In this document: positions 34,429-43,594 of the stretch, in pieces
Numbering within the stretch: the stretch's first letter is position 1
Layout: the number at the start of each line of letters is the position of its first letter
Source: Scytolyngbya sp. HA4215-MV1
GTDB taxonomy: Bacteria; Cyanobacteriota; Cyanobacteriia; Leptolyngbyales; Leptolyngbyaceae
Direction of reading: 5' to 3'
Length of the DNA stretch: 64,000 bases
Assembly: GCA_019359045.1 (NCBI GenBank)
Contig: JAHHIA010000003.1
Span: forward strand, 124,001 to 188,000
Position numbers and translations under genes: made by a program
The notes under the pieces: generated by a model
What the model was told of the DNA's origin: nothing
Databases searched by the model: none
The model's input: only the letters and a program-made list of their open reading frames with translations

Positions 34429-36663
34429 CTAAGGAATCACCTCTTCCCAATTTCTAACAAGTGCCATCTCCATTCCATTAGAGGAGGTTATGAAAATAAA
34501 TTGATGTCTAAAGTCAATTTTTAATGCGGATGCATATACTTCTCTACTAATGTCCACTATGCCAACTTGCTCCATAAGATTAGCTTTCAAAGCAGGAAAT
34601 TCAATCCCACTCTCCCGAAAACGAAGAATTTCTTCTCTTATCCAAATCCAGTCTAAGTGTTTATACTCAGAGAGATTTTGAGAGGGTGAAATCCTATAAT
34701 TGACTGGTAGCACAATCTCATCAAGCAGATCCATTAATATTTCATGATAAAAATCGAAATGTTTTTCATGTGGAATATCATCAACTAGAGAAGCTAGTGA
34801 TTTTTCTGTAACATGTGAAACTTGACAACTCAAATATTCAGTAGAGAAAATATTAATAATATTTTGCACACACTCTACAGATGTGTAATCTGACAAGCAT
34901 TGACTTGCTATCCACTTCAGAAAGCTAGTAGAAGAAGCAATTACCTTCTCTACAATAGAGGCTTTTTGAGATTCAGGAAGCGTACAAGAAAAGTACTCAT
35001 CCATCAATGGATAAATTATGAGTCCAACACGAAAACATTCGGCGTGAATGTCTCTTTTTTCGTCTAAGAACTCTGTAAGCATCCAATCTATTAAGGATAG
35101 AATGCTTTCTAAACCTTCCTCAAAGTTTTTATTTGAGCGAAATTTTACTGTTGGAGGAGGAACATTAAGTTTACTTGAAGAGCCATATTGTGCTCCTAAT
35201 TCTAACAAAATTGGCTGAATATCTAATGTACACCAAGTTATCGAAGCAGGTAAATTTCTGAGATCATTCTCTTCACATTCAATGGCTGTATTATAGAGCT
35301 TTACAAGCGAACCCAAGGATACGCCTAGATCGAACACAACTCGACAAGTAAAACCTCGTTCATCTATTTTTCTAGCACCTGATATATTGTCAATCAATGG
35401 TATTCCAATGAATGGATCTTCACAACCAAGGATTCTTCCAGAAAACATGGATAAGAGATATTTTTCAACTCCAGGATGGACAATAAGCTCTCTGGAAAAA
35501 TCACCTAAAGCTCCCCAAAGTTCTACTCGTAAAGGAAGAGCGCGATGACACATGAGACATGTAGGGTTGTAAACCTCATGAGGTTTTGATCTGTCATTGT
35601 TCCAGTTAGAGAAACCTTCTATATGAACACGAAAAAACTTCTTCAGAAAATCGCGACCTTTTTCAATAACTTCTTTACAGTAATATGAAGGGAAGTCATC
35701 TGTATTTTCAATCAAATACTGACCCAAAGGGCTTTGAGAAGCATCAATGACTCCCAAACTGTGTGCAAATGGGAGAAATACATAGGGGTTAATAAAGCCC
35801 ACTGTAAGATGGTATTCAGCAGATCCAGTCAAATCTTCTAAATTCCAGCAATCGCGCCAAACCAGCACAAAACCATGTGAGTTGTTCCTATCACCATCCT
35901 TAGCAATAAGGCTAGATGCATAGAAAACGGCAGCTTCTGCATTGGGTGAAACCTCATCATCCGAATGTCTATATAGAATAATATTTAAAGTCGAGATGGC
36001 TGTAGACGGAAGATTACTAATTCCTAATGAAGTCCAAGCCGGAGGAATATAAATCTCGATTTGCAATTCTTCTTCTTCAGACTCTTCCACATATAGGCAA
36101 AGGATCTGCTTCGATTCCCAGGTAGTCAACCCTGTAATTGAGTGATTGAGAAGAGTAGAATATTCAGTAGATACAATACAAAAGAGTATCTCGAAATTTG
36201 ACAAGAATGGTAAAAAGTTTCTTATCTCATGGTCATAGGCAAGCATCTCTGTTAGAGTTTCTCTAACAGTTTTAATACTTCTTTTTATTTCGAGAATTAT
36301 AATCTTACCCTCTTCTTGATTAAGGAGTACTAGATCGGGAAATAATTTCTCTTTTCTATTAATAGAAATATTCTTAGAAGCAGTAGTAATAACTTGAACT
36401 GACTCAAGACTAGACACTACATGCTTTGCAGCAGAAATCAGCTTCTTTCTTGAAAAATAATCTATTGAAAATGACGGCAAAGAATCTTCATCATGTAAAG
36501 ACTCATAAAGTTTCTCAATCGAGTCTACATTTTTAATATGACTAAAGAGCTTTTCCTCTTGAATCAAATTCTCTAAAATTGATTGGATTTGACTCTCTTT
36601 CATGACTTTTCCAAAGATCCTTAAGTGGTTGAATTGATAGATTTCCTGCGATTGCAAAACCAT
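34429..36663 (-). CDS. Large orphan protein with N-terminal PD-(D/E)XK nuclease-like motif
   Basis: The 744-residue protein is not a family I recognise. Residues 101-130 have the PD-(D/E)XK pattern: F-P-D-L (Asp110), a G-K-I-I-I-L strand, then E125-x-K127 in LEIKRS, preceded by helical residues and followed by a helix (VRETLTEMLAYDHEI). Residues 363-375 contain a C-x-x-C pair (NPTCLMCHRALP) that may be part of a zinc site. The remainder is mixed alpha/beta with no other motif seen. Composition is AT-richer than neighbours, suggesting transfer. No restriction, helicase or toxin partner is adjacent. Start is uncertain: ATG at 36603 is a good alternative. Confidence 0.7.
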   Translation of the reverse strand: MVLQSQEIYQFNHLRIFGKVMKESQIQSILENLIQEEKLFSHIKNVDSIEKLYESLHDEDSLPSFSIDYFSRKKLISAAKHVVSSLESVQVITTASKNISINRKEKLFPDLVLLNQEEGKIIILEIKRSIKTVRETLTEMLAYDHEIRNFLPFLSNFEILFCIVSTEYSTLLNHSITGLTTWESKQILCLYVEESEEEELQIEIYIPPAWTSLGISNLPSTAISTLNIILYRHSDDEVSPNAEAAVFYASSLIAKDGDRNNSHGFVLVWRDCWNLEDLTGSAEYHLTVGFINPYVFLPFAHSLGVIDASQSPLGQYLIENTDDFPSYYCKEVIEKGRDFLKKFFRVHIEGFSNWNNDRSKPHEVYNPTCLMCHRALPLRVELWGALGDFSRELIVHPGVEKYLLSMFSGRILGCEDPFIGIPLIDNISGARKIDERGFTCRVVFDLGVSLGSLVKLYNTAIECEENDLRNLPASITWCTLDIQPILLELGAQYGSSSKLNVPPPTVKFRSNKNFEEGLESILSLIDWMLTEFLDEKRDIHAECFRVGLIIYPLMDEYFSCTLPESQKASIVEKVIASSTSFLKWIASQCLSDYTSVECVQNIINIFSTEYLSCQVSHVTEKSLASLVDDIPHEKHFDFYHEILMDLLDEIVLPVNYRISPSQNLSEYKHLDWIWIREEILRFRESGIEFPALKANLMEQVGIVDISREVYASALKIDFRHQFIFITSSNGMEMALVRNWEEVIP

Positions 36664-37202
36664 CTTTTAGGAACGGATCAAGTAACCTCTGCTAATTTAG
36701 CACTGACATCTAGCTATGGCTTTCAAACTCCGTCTCCATCGAGGTCTAGCTGTCTAACGATTCATAGACTGAAATTTTCCGCTTAAGATCCCATAGGGGG
36801 GAATAGATAGAATGATTCGGCATAACACCCCAAATTGGGTACTTAGCTAGAATCTTTCTGCAGAAAATGCCGTTGAAGGTGGATAGCTGGAATCTTTCTA
36901 CCTATTTCAGTACGATCGCCCGCCAGGGTATAACAGATGAGCATAAGTTAGATGTGTAGATTATCGGTCAATCTCAATTGCGACGTACGATTGGTTCTTA
37001 ATGCTTTTTCAACCGGGTGCGATCGTCCGACGAGATCGGCGCGGGACAGTGTGCAGTAGAGGTAGTTGCCCAAAAACGGTTTCGGATGCCTTAAAGACGG
37101 TTTCCGACCCCTCAAAAACCATTGTGGACTGGCTATCCTAAATTTCCTGGCTGTGCATCGCGCATGAAACAACATCAGAATCTAGAGTGCTGGGATACCA
37201 AG
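36664..37202. other. Intergenic region without recognised genes
   Basis: About 540 bp between the orphan nuclease-like gene and cimA. A GCTAGAATCTTTCTGCAG / GCTGGAATCTTTCTACC near-repeat occurs at about 36846 and 36881. No protein, tRNA or known RNA is seen. Confidence 0.5.
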
Positions 37203-37232
37203 ACCTGCGAGATTTCTAGAAACCTCGCAGGT
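37203..37232 (-). terminator. Hairpin terminator of cimA
   Basis: Inverted repeat ACCTGCGAG / CTCGCAGGT with a 12-base loop just past the cimA stop (37238), reading minus strand. U-run is weak. Confidence 0.55.
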
Positions 37233-37237
37233 TTCCA

Positions 37238-38887
37238 TCAAGTCGTCAATGCCGTCTCTGCTTGTTTTTGCAGCAACAACCCATACTCCAACCCCTCCAC
37301 CACTGCCAGGTAAGACGCCTCTAGAATATTGCCCGAAACCCCCACCGTCGTCCAGCGCTGGTAGCCATTGCTTGACTCCACCAAGACTCTGGTCTTCGCC
37401 GAAGTGCCCGCACTGCCATCCAGAATTCGCACCTTATAGTCCGTCAAGTAAAATTGTTCCAGCTCTGGATAGGAACTGACCAAAGCTTTTCTCAACGCTG
37501 CATCTAGAGCTGACACAGGTCCATTGCCTTCCGCAGCCTCCAGAATATCGCCACCATTCACCGCAAGTTTCACCGTTGCCAGCGATCGCCCCTTCACATC
37601 CTCTGCTCCCGGCACCATATCATAGTGCACCTGAAACCCCCGCACTTCAAACGGACGGTTTCGTTGCCCCAGCGCTTCCCGCATCAACAACTCAAAACTG
37701 GCTTCCGCTGCCTCAAACTGATAGCCCTCACTTTCCAGATCCTTCAAGCGTTGGAGAATGTTGCGGCAAGTCGGATCTTGCTTATCCAGTTCAATACCAA
37801 AGCTACGCGCCTTCGCCAGAATGTTGCTTAACCCCGACTGATCTGAGATGACGATTCGTCGTCGATTGCCTACCGCCTCCGGTTGAATATGCTCGTAGGT
37901 CAAGGGATTGCGTTCCACTGCACTGACATGAATTCCCCCTTTATGAGCAAAAGCGGAGAGTCCTACAAAGGGTGCGTGGTCATCGGGAGCCAGATTCACC
38001 ACCTCGCTAATCAGGCGACTGGACTCGGCTAATTCCGCTAATTGATCCGATCGCAGACACTCATAGCCCAGCTTCAGTTGCAGATTAGGGATTACTGAAC
38101 AGAGATTGGCATTGCCGCAGCGTTCGCCATAGCCATTCATCGTCCCCTGTACCATCCGCACCCCTGCCATCACTGCTGCCAGTGCATTGGCAACCGCCGT
38201 TTCCGAATCGTTGTGAGTATGAATACCAAATAGGGGAAGGGGTTGAACTGTAGCTGAGTCAAACGGTTGCGCCAAGCAGCCAGCATTCAGCACTGCTTGC
38301 ACAATTTGGCTGATCTCATGGGGCAGCGTACCGCCATTGGTGTCACAAAAAACCGCCCACTCGGCTCCCGCCGCGATCGCCACCTGCAAAGTTTCCAACG
38401 CATAACGTGGATTGCGTTTATAGCCATCGAACCAATGCTCCGCATCATAAATTACCCGCCGCCCCTGGCTCCGCAAAAAGGCGATCGTATCCTCAATCAT
38501 TGCCAGATTTTCATCCAGCGTCGTCTTCAATCCCTCCGTCACATGCAGATCCCACGATTTACCAAACAGTGTCACCCAACGAGTTCCGGCTGCCAAAATC
38601 GGTTGCAACATGGGGTCTTCTGCCGCAGCCACCCCCGGACGACGGGTCGAGCAAAACGCCACCAGTTCTGCCTGAGTCAAAGGTTCTTCCTGAATTTGCC
38701 AGAAAAACTGCACATCCTTGGGATTCGCACCGGGCCACCCCCCTTCAATGAAGGGAATCCCCAGTCGATCTAGCTGACGAGCAATGCGAAGCTTATCTTC
38801 CAAGGACAGCGATAATCCTTCCCGTTGCGCGCCATCGCGCAAGGTGGTGTCATAGAGGCAGATGCGATCGGCAGCATGGGTAGTCAT
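37238..38887 (-). CDS. cimA: Citramalate synthase (LeuA/CimA family)
   Basis: Citramalate synthase condenses pyruvate and acetyl-CoA to (R)-citramalate, a threonine-independent route to isoleucine. The 549-residue chain has YDTTLRDGAQREG at residues 12-24 (metal- and substrate-binding), HTHNDSETAVANALAAV (two metal His) and GTMNGYGERCGNANL, typical of the TIGR00977 branch. The C-terminal regulatory LeuA-dimer domain follows from residue 420. The length and N-terminal wording point to the CimA branch, not to isopropylmalate synthase. Its ATG is at 38887. Confidence 0.88.
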   Translation of the reverse strand: MTTHAADRICLYDTTLRDGAQREGLSLSLEDKLRIARQLDRLGIPFIEGGWPGANPKDVQFFWQIQEEPLTQAELVAFCSTRRPGVAAAEDPMLQPILAAGTRWVTLFGKSWDLHVTEGLKTTLDENLAMIEDTIAFLRSQGRRVIYDAEHWFDGYKRNPRYALETLQVAIAAGAEWAVFCDTNGGTLPHEISQIVQAVLNAGCLAQPFDSATVQPLPLFGIHTHNDSETAVANALAAVMAGVRMVQGTMNGYGERCGNANLCSVIPNLQLKLGYECLRSDQLAELAESSRLISEVVNLAPDDHAPFVGLSAFAHKGGIHVSAVERNPLTYEHIQPEAVGNRRRIVISDQSGLSNILAKARSFGIELDKQDPTCRNILQRLKDLESEGYQFEAAEASFELLMREALGQRNRPFEVRGFQVHYDMVPGAEDVKGRSLATVKLAVNGGDILEAAEGNGPVSALDAALRKALVSSYPELEQFYLTDYKVRILDGSAGTSAKTRVLVESSNGYQRWTTVGVSGNILEASYLAVVEGLEYGLLLQKQAETALTT

Positions 38888-39148
38888 GGTAGGTGAACAG
38901 CAGCAATAGTAAGCGAATTCTCATTTTAGAAAACTGACTGAGTGCATGATGTTAAAAAACACGCCTTTTTGCATTCAAAACAACACGACTGTTCGCAATC
39001 AGTAACGATGGGAAACGATCGATTGATGCATCTGCTGAATCAGAGGATGGCAAAAGGCAACCAAGCATCAAACCCTGACTCCTTCAAAGTCGTATACTCA
39101 TCGCTTGCAACGCCTGATCTCAGTGCATAATCAAAAACACTGAATGAT

Positions 39149-39659
39149 GTGATCGGGGAAAACCTATGCCTTCACAAAAAAGGAGTCTGCGCTTACTGTG
39201 ACAAAGAACTCGCAAAAGGGGGATTCCCAAACATCTGAGTTCCTCTCCCCAACGCCAAGCAGCGATCGCCAAAGCTGAGCAAAAAAAAGGAACCAGCGAA
39301 ACCCTGTGCCAGGATTTTTGCCCCAAATGCTGCACCCTGAAAAAATTCCTTCTGGTTCAATTTCCATTCCCAAGCAAATTTATAGGCTTCCCTCAACAGC
39401 TATTAACCCGGCAATCCAAAAAAGGGGCAATCGGGTTGTGCTCGCGTATCTGAATGAACCTGGTGCGGGAAAGTCAATCACATATGAAGGGATGAACATC
39501 ACCGGAGTCACCGGATTGACCAAGGGCGAGATCGCAACGCTAAAAAGCTTGGGCGCTGTGGAGGAATCTGTTCACAACGGTAATTTGAGGTTGTATATCC
39601 AACGTTGTATACCCAACATCGATCGCGAGGCAACTCGGATGCGTACTTTTTGGGTCTAG
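39149..39659 (+). pseudogene. Possible decayed small zinc-finger/HNH-like gene region
   Basis: Reading plus frames, a 29-codon stretch (39149-39238) encodes a C-x-x-C segment, VCAYCDKELAKGG, and then stops. A different frame continues AAIAKAEQKKGTSETLCQDF and CPKCC, and a third frame (39306-39659) encodes V-V-L-A-Y-L-N-E-P-G-A-G-K-S-I-T-Y and GVTGLTKGEIATLKSLGAV. The frame changes could mean a frameshifted ancestral gene or only chance. The 117-residue ORF at 39306-39659 may be a real small protein. Function unknown. Confidence 0.25.
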
Positions 39660-39741
39660 CCTATCAAAACTGATCTTGCAACCTACACTTTCCAAGTTTC
39701 TAAGATAAGCTGGGACTTTAGTGTATAAAGTTTAACCAGTT

Positions 39742-41310
39742 ATGCGGGTTCTCCTTCTTTATCCCCAGTTTCCAAAAACCTTTTGGTCATTTGAAAAGAT
39801 TCTGGAACTGGTCGATCGCAGAGTGCTGCTTCCCCCTTTAGGCTTGGTCACGGTTGCGGCAATTTTGCCCCAAAGCTGGGAATTTCGGCTGGTCGATCGC
39901 AACGTGCGAGCCGTAACCGAAGCCGAGTGGGAATGGGCAGATCTGGTCATTCTTTCTGCCATGATTGTGCAAAAGCAAGATTTGCTTACCCTAACCCGCG
40001 AAGCCAAACAGCGCGGCAAACGAGTGGCAGTCGGAGGACCCTATCCCACTTCCATCCCCGAAGATGCACTGGCAGCAGGCGCAGATTATTTGATTTTGGA
40101 TGAAGGAGAAATCACCCTCCCCCTGTTTGTGCAAGCTGTCCAACAAGGGGAACCGCAAGGTATCTTTCGATCAAACGGTGAAAAACCCGATGTCACCGAT
40201 ACCCCCATTCCCCGCTTTGACCTACTGGAACTGGATGCTTACGATTCCATGTCCGTGCAGTTTTCACGGGGTTGTCCATTTCAGTGCGAATTTTGCGACA
40301 TCATTGTGCTCTACGGGCGCAAGCCGCGTACCAAAAACCCCGATCAGTTAATTGCCGAACTCGATCGCCTCTACGAATTGGGCTGGCGACGTGCCATTTT
40401 TATGGTGGATGACAACTTCATCGGCAATAAGCGCAATGTCAAATTGATGTTGCAGAAACTCAAAGGCTGGATGGTAGAACACCAATATCCTTTCTCATTC
40501 AATACCGAGGCATCGATCGATCTTGCGCAAGATCCAGAACTGATGCAACTGATGGTGGAGTGCAACTTCAACGCCGTGTTTTTGGGCATTGAAACACCCG
40601 ATGCCGAGAGTTTACAACTCACCAAAAAGTTTCAAAATACACGTAGTTCTCTAGCGGACTCCGTTTGGGCAATTAACCAGGCAGGACTGCGAATCATGGC
40701 AGGGTTCATCATTGGCTTTGATGGAGAAAAGCCGGGTGCTGGCGATCGCATTATTGAGTTTGTCGAACAAACTGCTATCCCGACTGCGCTCTTTGGGATT
40801 TTGCAAGCCTTACCGAATACCGCCCTCTGGCATCGTTTAGAAAAAGAAGAACGTCTGTTGGGCAATAAGGGCGATGGCGACCAAATGGCGTTGATGAATT
40901 TCATCCCCACTCGCCCGATCGAGGAAATCGCCCAGGAATATATCCATGCCTTCTGCACCTTGTACGAACCCAGGCAGTTCCTCGATCGCACCTATCGCCA
41001 TTTCCTCAAAATGTCTCCCCCCCAAATACAGGCTCCTGCCCAGATCCCTAGCCCCGCTGAGCTGCGTGCATTAGCAATTATCGTCTGGCGACAAGGCTTT
41101 CAGCGCAACACTCGCTGGAAATTTTGGCATCACCTGTTTAGCATCCTGAAACACAACCCCGCTGTGTGGGATCATTACTTGACCGTCTGCGCCCACGCCG
41201 AACACTTTATTGAATTTCGTCAACTGGTGCGCGAACAAATCGAAGCCGAACTTGCTGAGTTCTATGTCAAGCAGTCCGAGCGATCGACCCTGAAAAAAGT
41301 TGCGGCTTAA
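39742..41310 (+). CDS. B12-binding radical SAM enzyme (HpnP-like)
   Basis: The 522-residue protein joins an N-terminal cobalamin-binding domain (residues 1-140, with L-D-E-G-E-I-T-L-P near 119) to a radical SAM barrel holding the 4Fe-4S cysteines C178-x3-C182-x2-C185 in SRGCPFQCEFCD. A DUF4070-type C-terminus follows. This is the group containing hopanoid C-2 methylase HpnP, but cyanobacteria carry several paralogues of this group, so I do not assign HpnP. No hopanoid genes lie nearby. Likely reaction is a B12-dependent methylation; the substrate is unknown. Confidence 0.82.
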   Translation: MRVLLLYPQFPKTFWSFEKILELVDRRVLLPPLGLVTVAAILPQSWEFRLVDRNVRAVTEAEWEWADLVILSAMIVQKQDLLTLTREAKQRGKRVAVGGPYPTSIPEDALAAGADYLILDEGEITLPLFVQAVQQGEPQGIFRSNGEKPDVTDTPIPRFDLLELDAYDSMSVQFSRGCPFQCEFCDIIVLYGRKPRTKNPDQLIAELDRLYELGWRRAIFMVDDNFIGNKRNVKLMLQKLKGWMVEHQYPFSFNTEASIDLAQDPELMQLMVECNFNAVFLGIETPDAESLQLTKKFQNTRSSLADSVWAINQAGLRIMAGFIIGFDGEKPGAGDRIIEFVEQTAIPTALFGILQALPNTALWHRLEKEERLLGNKGDGDQMALMNFIPTRPIEEIAQEYIHAFCTLYEPRQFLDRTYRHFLKMSPPQIQAPAQIPSPAELRALAIIVWRQGFQRNTRWKFWHHLFSILKHNPAVWDHYLTVCAHAEHFIEFRQLVREQIEAELAEFYVKQSERSTLKKVAA

Positions 41311-41329
41311 GGATGGCAATCAATAATAG

Positions 41330-41410
41330 GGCGTTGCTGAAAATCAGGATGATTTAGAACGAAGTTTCAAATCATTCAGCACCATTTTCATCCTGCTGTT
41401 GAGCAACGCC
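41330..41410. mobile_element. Short MITE-like inverted repeat
   Basis: 81 bp bounded by GGCGTTGCT (41330-41338) and AGCAACGCC (41402-41410), with a second internal pair (CAGGATGA / TCATCCTG). Flanks read ATCAATAATA and ATCAATAGTA, nearly identical direct repeats that could be a target-site duplication. No transposase is inside. Confidence 0.6.
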
Positions 41411-41411
41411 A

Positions 41412-41996
41412 TCAATAGTACAACCAACTGGTAAAGACATACTTTCGCCCTTTGGTGACGGGGAGTGCCTGATGAGGATGGGTATAGTAGGCAGGGAATA
41501 CCAGTACACTCCCCGTTTGGGGCTTGAACTTGAATTTTTGGCGATCGAACAGCGTCTCTCCCCCTTCACAATCCCCATTCAGATAGCCAATTACGCTGAT
41601 ATCGCGCGTAGGCACTCCTTGCTGCACCTCCTGCATCCGGCTAGCGAGTAAAAGATTGTCTACATGGCGTTTATACGATTGTCCCGGTAAGTAGCGCAAA
41701 ATGGTGCAAGTTTCAGCATGGGGAAAGTGGATGCCATAGTGGCGATACAGCAGCGTCTGCACAACACTGATTTTGCTCAGCAATAGATCATTCGTCGATC
41801 GCTGAAGCGATTTATCCAAATCTAAAACCAGCATGTCATTGCTCCGCACCTCAACATCCACAGTTTGCACCAGGATGGAAGCAGGCTCAAACTGACAATT
41901 CTCAGCCACCTGGATAATATGGCGACATAAATCGGGGTCGAGCAGGTGTTCAACCACGAACATTTCATTGCCAAGCTCTTGAAAAGAATAGCCCAC
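41412..41996 (-). CDS. 2-oxoglutarate/Fe(II)-dependent oxygenase (prolyl 4-hydroxylase-like)
   Basis: The 194-residue protein has the double-stranded beta-helix residues: H111-x-D113 in YKRHVDNLL, a later His at about 173 or 175 in YYTHPHQALPV, and the 2-oxoglutarate-binding basic residues in TKGRKYVFTSW. Y-L-N-G-D-C-E-G-G-E-T (near 139) is typical of the P4H-like group. Substrate unknown, possibly a protein residue. Its stop codon directly abuts the MITE-like element. Confidence 0.82.
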   Translation of the reverse strand: MGYSFQELGNEMFVVEHLLDPDLCRHIIQVAENCQFEPASILVQTVDVEVRSNDMLVLDLDKSLQRSTNDLLLSKISVVQTLLYRHYGIHFPHAETCTILRYLPGQSYKRHVDNLLLASRMQEVQQGVPTRDISVIGYLNGDCEGGETLFDRQKFKFKPQTGSVLVFPAYYTHPHQALPVTKGRKYVFTSWLYY

Positions 41997-42039
41997 AAAT
42001 TAATCCGTTACATTGGCGGTTGAAGTTAATCCGTCCTGC

Positions 42040-42150
42040 TAAGTAGCTGGGCTAAATTAAACTGAAGATGTTTTTGGGGATGGAGAGGGTAAAACTCCCT
42101 GCCTGGGGGCGCAGTTCCCTTTCTTGCAATTAATTAGGGCTACCTACTTA
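42040..42150. repeat. MITE-like repeat, copy 2
   Basis: Begins TAAGTAGCTGGGCTAAATTA, continues A-A-C-T-G-A-A-G-A-T-G-T-T-T-T-T and ends AATTAATTAGGGCTACCTACTTA; ends are imperfect inverted repeats and match copies at 27678 and 61531. The centre is divergent between copies. Confidence 0.75.
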
Positions 42151-42182
42151 CCAGTCCTACACCATTGGTGAAAGAGAGAGGC

Positions 42183-42220
42183 TTTGTGAAAAAGAGTTCC
42201 GAAAAACTCTTTTTCACAAA
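42183..42220 (-). terminator. Strong hairpin downstream of the SpoU-type methyltransferase
   Basis: Perfect 16-bp inverted repeat TTTGTGAAAAAGAGTT / AACTCTTTTTCACAAA with a 6-base loop, 58 bp after the minus-strand stop at 42278. A U-run lies inside the arm, not at the end, so it is a probable rather than classical terminator. Confidence 0.55.
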
Positions 42221-42277
42221 CCAAATAGGATGTCTATAGCAGTCGGCATGGGGACTGGTATCGGAGAAGAAGCTTCT

Positions 42278-43120
42278 TCAGCATAACTTTTCTATATCGG
42301 CTTGACGATCCTGAAAGGCATTTTGGTACGTTTTCACGGTCGATTCTCGCTGGCGTTTCGCTTCATAGAGAATAAGTGCTCCGGCAATCGCCACATTCAA
42401 AGACTCCACTCCTGCACTGAGCGGAATCGTAACTTGACGATCGGCAAGGGAAGAGAGATCTGGCGAGAGTCCAGCCCCTTCATTGCCCAGCAAAATTAAA
42501 GAAGGCTGCCGCCAGTCAATCTGCCAATAGGTTTGTTGGGCACCAGGCAACGTTGCCACGATTTGCCACCCTTGCGCTTTGTAATCAGCGATCGCAGTCG
42601 GCAAATCAGCATTCACCGCCATCGGCAACCGAAACCACTGCCCTGCACTTGCCCGCAGCACTTTAGGGTTATCCAGATCTGTACTGTCAGCACTGAGCAT
42701 CAACCCTTCTGCCCCCGCTGCTGCTGCCGTGCGAATCAGCGTACCCAAATTCCCCGGATCTTGAATCGTCTCTAACACCAGCCCCAAACTCGTAAAGCGA
42801 GGGGGGTGGGGATGTGCCAACCGTCGCTCAACCGTTGCAACTACCCCATCAGGCTGCACAGTGGTCGCGATCGCCTGTAAAACCTCAGGGCTAACCCATT
42901 CCGATCGTTGCGCCAGCTCATCCGCTGTTTGCCGAAGTCGTTCGTGATGGGTTCCCCAATCCGCGGTATAGCAAACCGTTTCCAGGGGACACCCTGCCAA
43001 ACAAGCCTCTTCCAGGAGATGCGTCCCCTCCAACAAAAACACTCCTTGCTCTCGTCGATCTTTCGCTCGATGGAGCTTACGCAACTGTTTGACCAACGGA
43101 TTTTGCAGGCTAGTCAACAC
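42278..43120 (-). CDS. TrmH/SpoU-family RNA 2'-O-methyltransferase (RlmB/TsnR-like)
   Basis: The 280-residue product has an N-terminal substrate-binding domain beginning MLTSLQNPLVKQLRKLHRAK and the SPOUT catalytic domain with the three signature motifs QDPGNLGTLIRTAAAAGA, LILLGNEGAGLS and PLSAGVESLNVAIAGALILYE, in which the knot binds SAM. Family members methylate ribose in rRNA or tRNA; the exact target is not deducible. About 40 bp of leader lies upstream of its ATG. Confidence 0.87.
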   Translation of the reverse strand: MLTSLQNPLVKQLRKLHRAKDRREQGVFLLEGTHLLEEACLAGCPLETVCYTADWGTHHERLRQTADELAQRSEWVSPEVLQAIATTVQPDGVVATVERRLAHPHPPRFTSLGLVLETIQDPGNLGTLIRTAAAAGAEGLMLSADSTDLDNPKVLRASAGQWFRLPMAVNADLPTAIADYKAQGWQIVATLPGAQQTYWQIDWRQPSLILLGNEGAGLSPDLSSLADRQVTIPLSAGVESLNVAIAGALILYEAKRQRESTVKTYQNAFQDRQADIEKLC

Positions 43121-43286
43121 AAGAAAAACCCTCCAAATGATTTAGAGCGCCTTTATTTGCATTTTGATTGCTCAGCTTCAATTAAAGATTTGTTGACTTA
43201 ACCCAGGGAATGATAAAGATATCTGACGTAAGGTAGAGATCAGTTAGTGACTTTGGGCACATTTTTATGTGCTAAGACTGGGGCAA

Positions 43287-43370
43287 TGCGGAACCCGGGA
43301 CTTGAACCCGGAAGTCTTTGCAGACACTAGAACCTGAATCTAGCGCGTCTACCAATTCCGCCAGTTCCGC
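43287..43370 (-). tRNA. tRNA-Leu (anticodon CAG)
   Basis: 84 nt with acceptor GCGGAAC / GTTCCGC, D-arm GCGGAATTGGTAGACGC, anticodon stem/loop CTAGA-TTCAGGT-TCTAG, long variable arm and T-arm CCGGG-TTCAAGT-CCCGG. Class II fold as expected for leucine. No intron. Discriminator A; CCA not encoded. Confidence 0.95.
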
Positions 43371-43528
43371 TTGTACTTATTCAAATTGCAGCTTCTTATC
43401 TTGCGACACTTTGCTGCACTTGTCAATCATATTAGCGGATAAAGTGTCATGCTAGCGGCGCGTATTCGATTTGACTTCGGACTGAGCCTGTCTTAGATTT
43501 CTGGACAAAGACAAACTTTCCAGTAGAA

Positions 43529-43575
43529 TCAGAACCGAATTTGTATTTACATTCAGAACCGAGCTTGTACTTACA
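43529..43575 (+). repeat. Tandem direct repeats in the murA upstream region
   Basis: Two 23-base near-identical copies, TCAGAACCGAATTTG(TATTTACA) at 43529-43551 and TCAGAACCGAGCTTG(TACTTACA) at 43553-43575, period 24. They end 20 bp before the murA frame and could be operator sites or a chance duplication. Confidence 0.45.
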
Positions 43576-43594
43576 AAATTAGAATTGGCAGATT

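Noticed and set aside
34179-34457. ORFs after the thioredoxin-TPR gene
   Set aside because: Short, overlapping on both strands, no family features; a minus-strand stretch reading DRLSREGYLRPVSANDYEAV looks protein-like but is bounded by stops after about 26 codons.
38942-39130. 62-residue ORF downstream of the cimA start region
   Set aside because: No family or ribosome site; likely chance.
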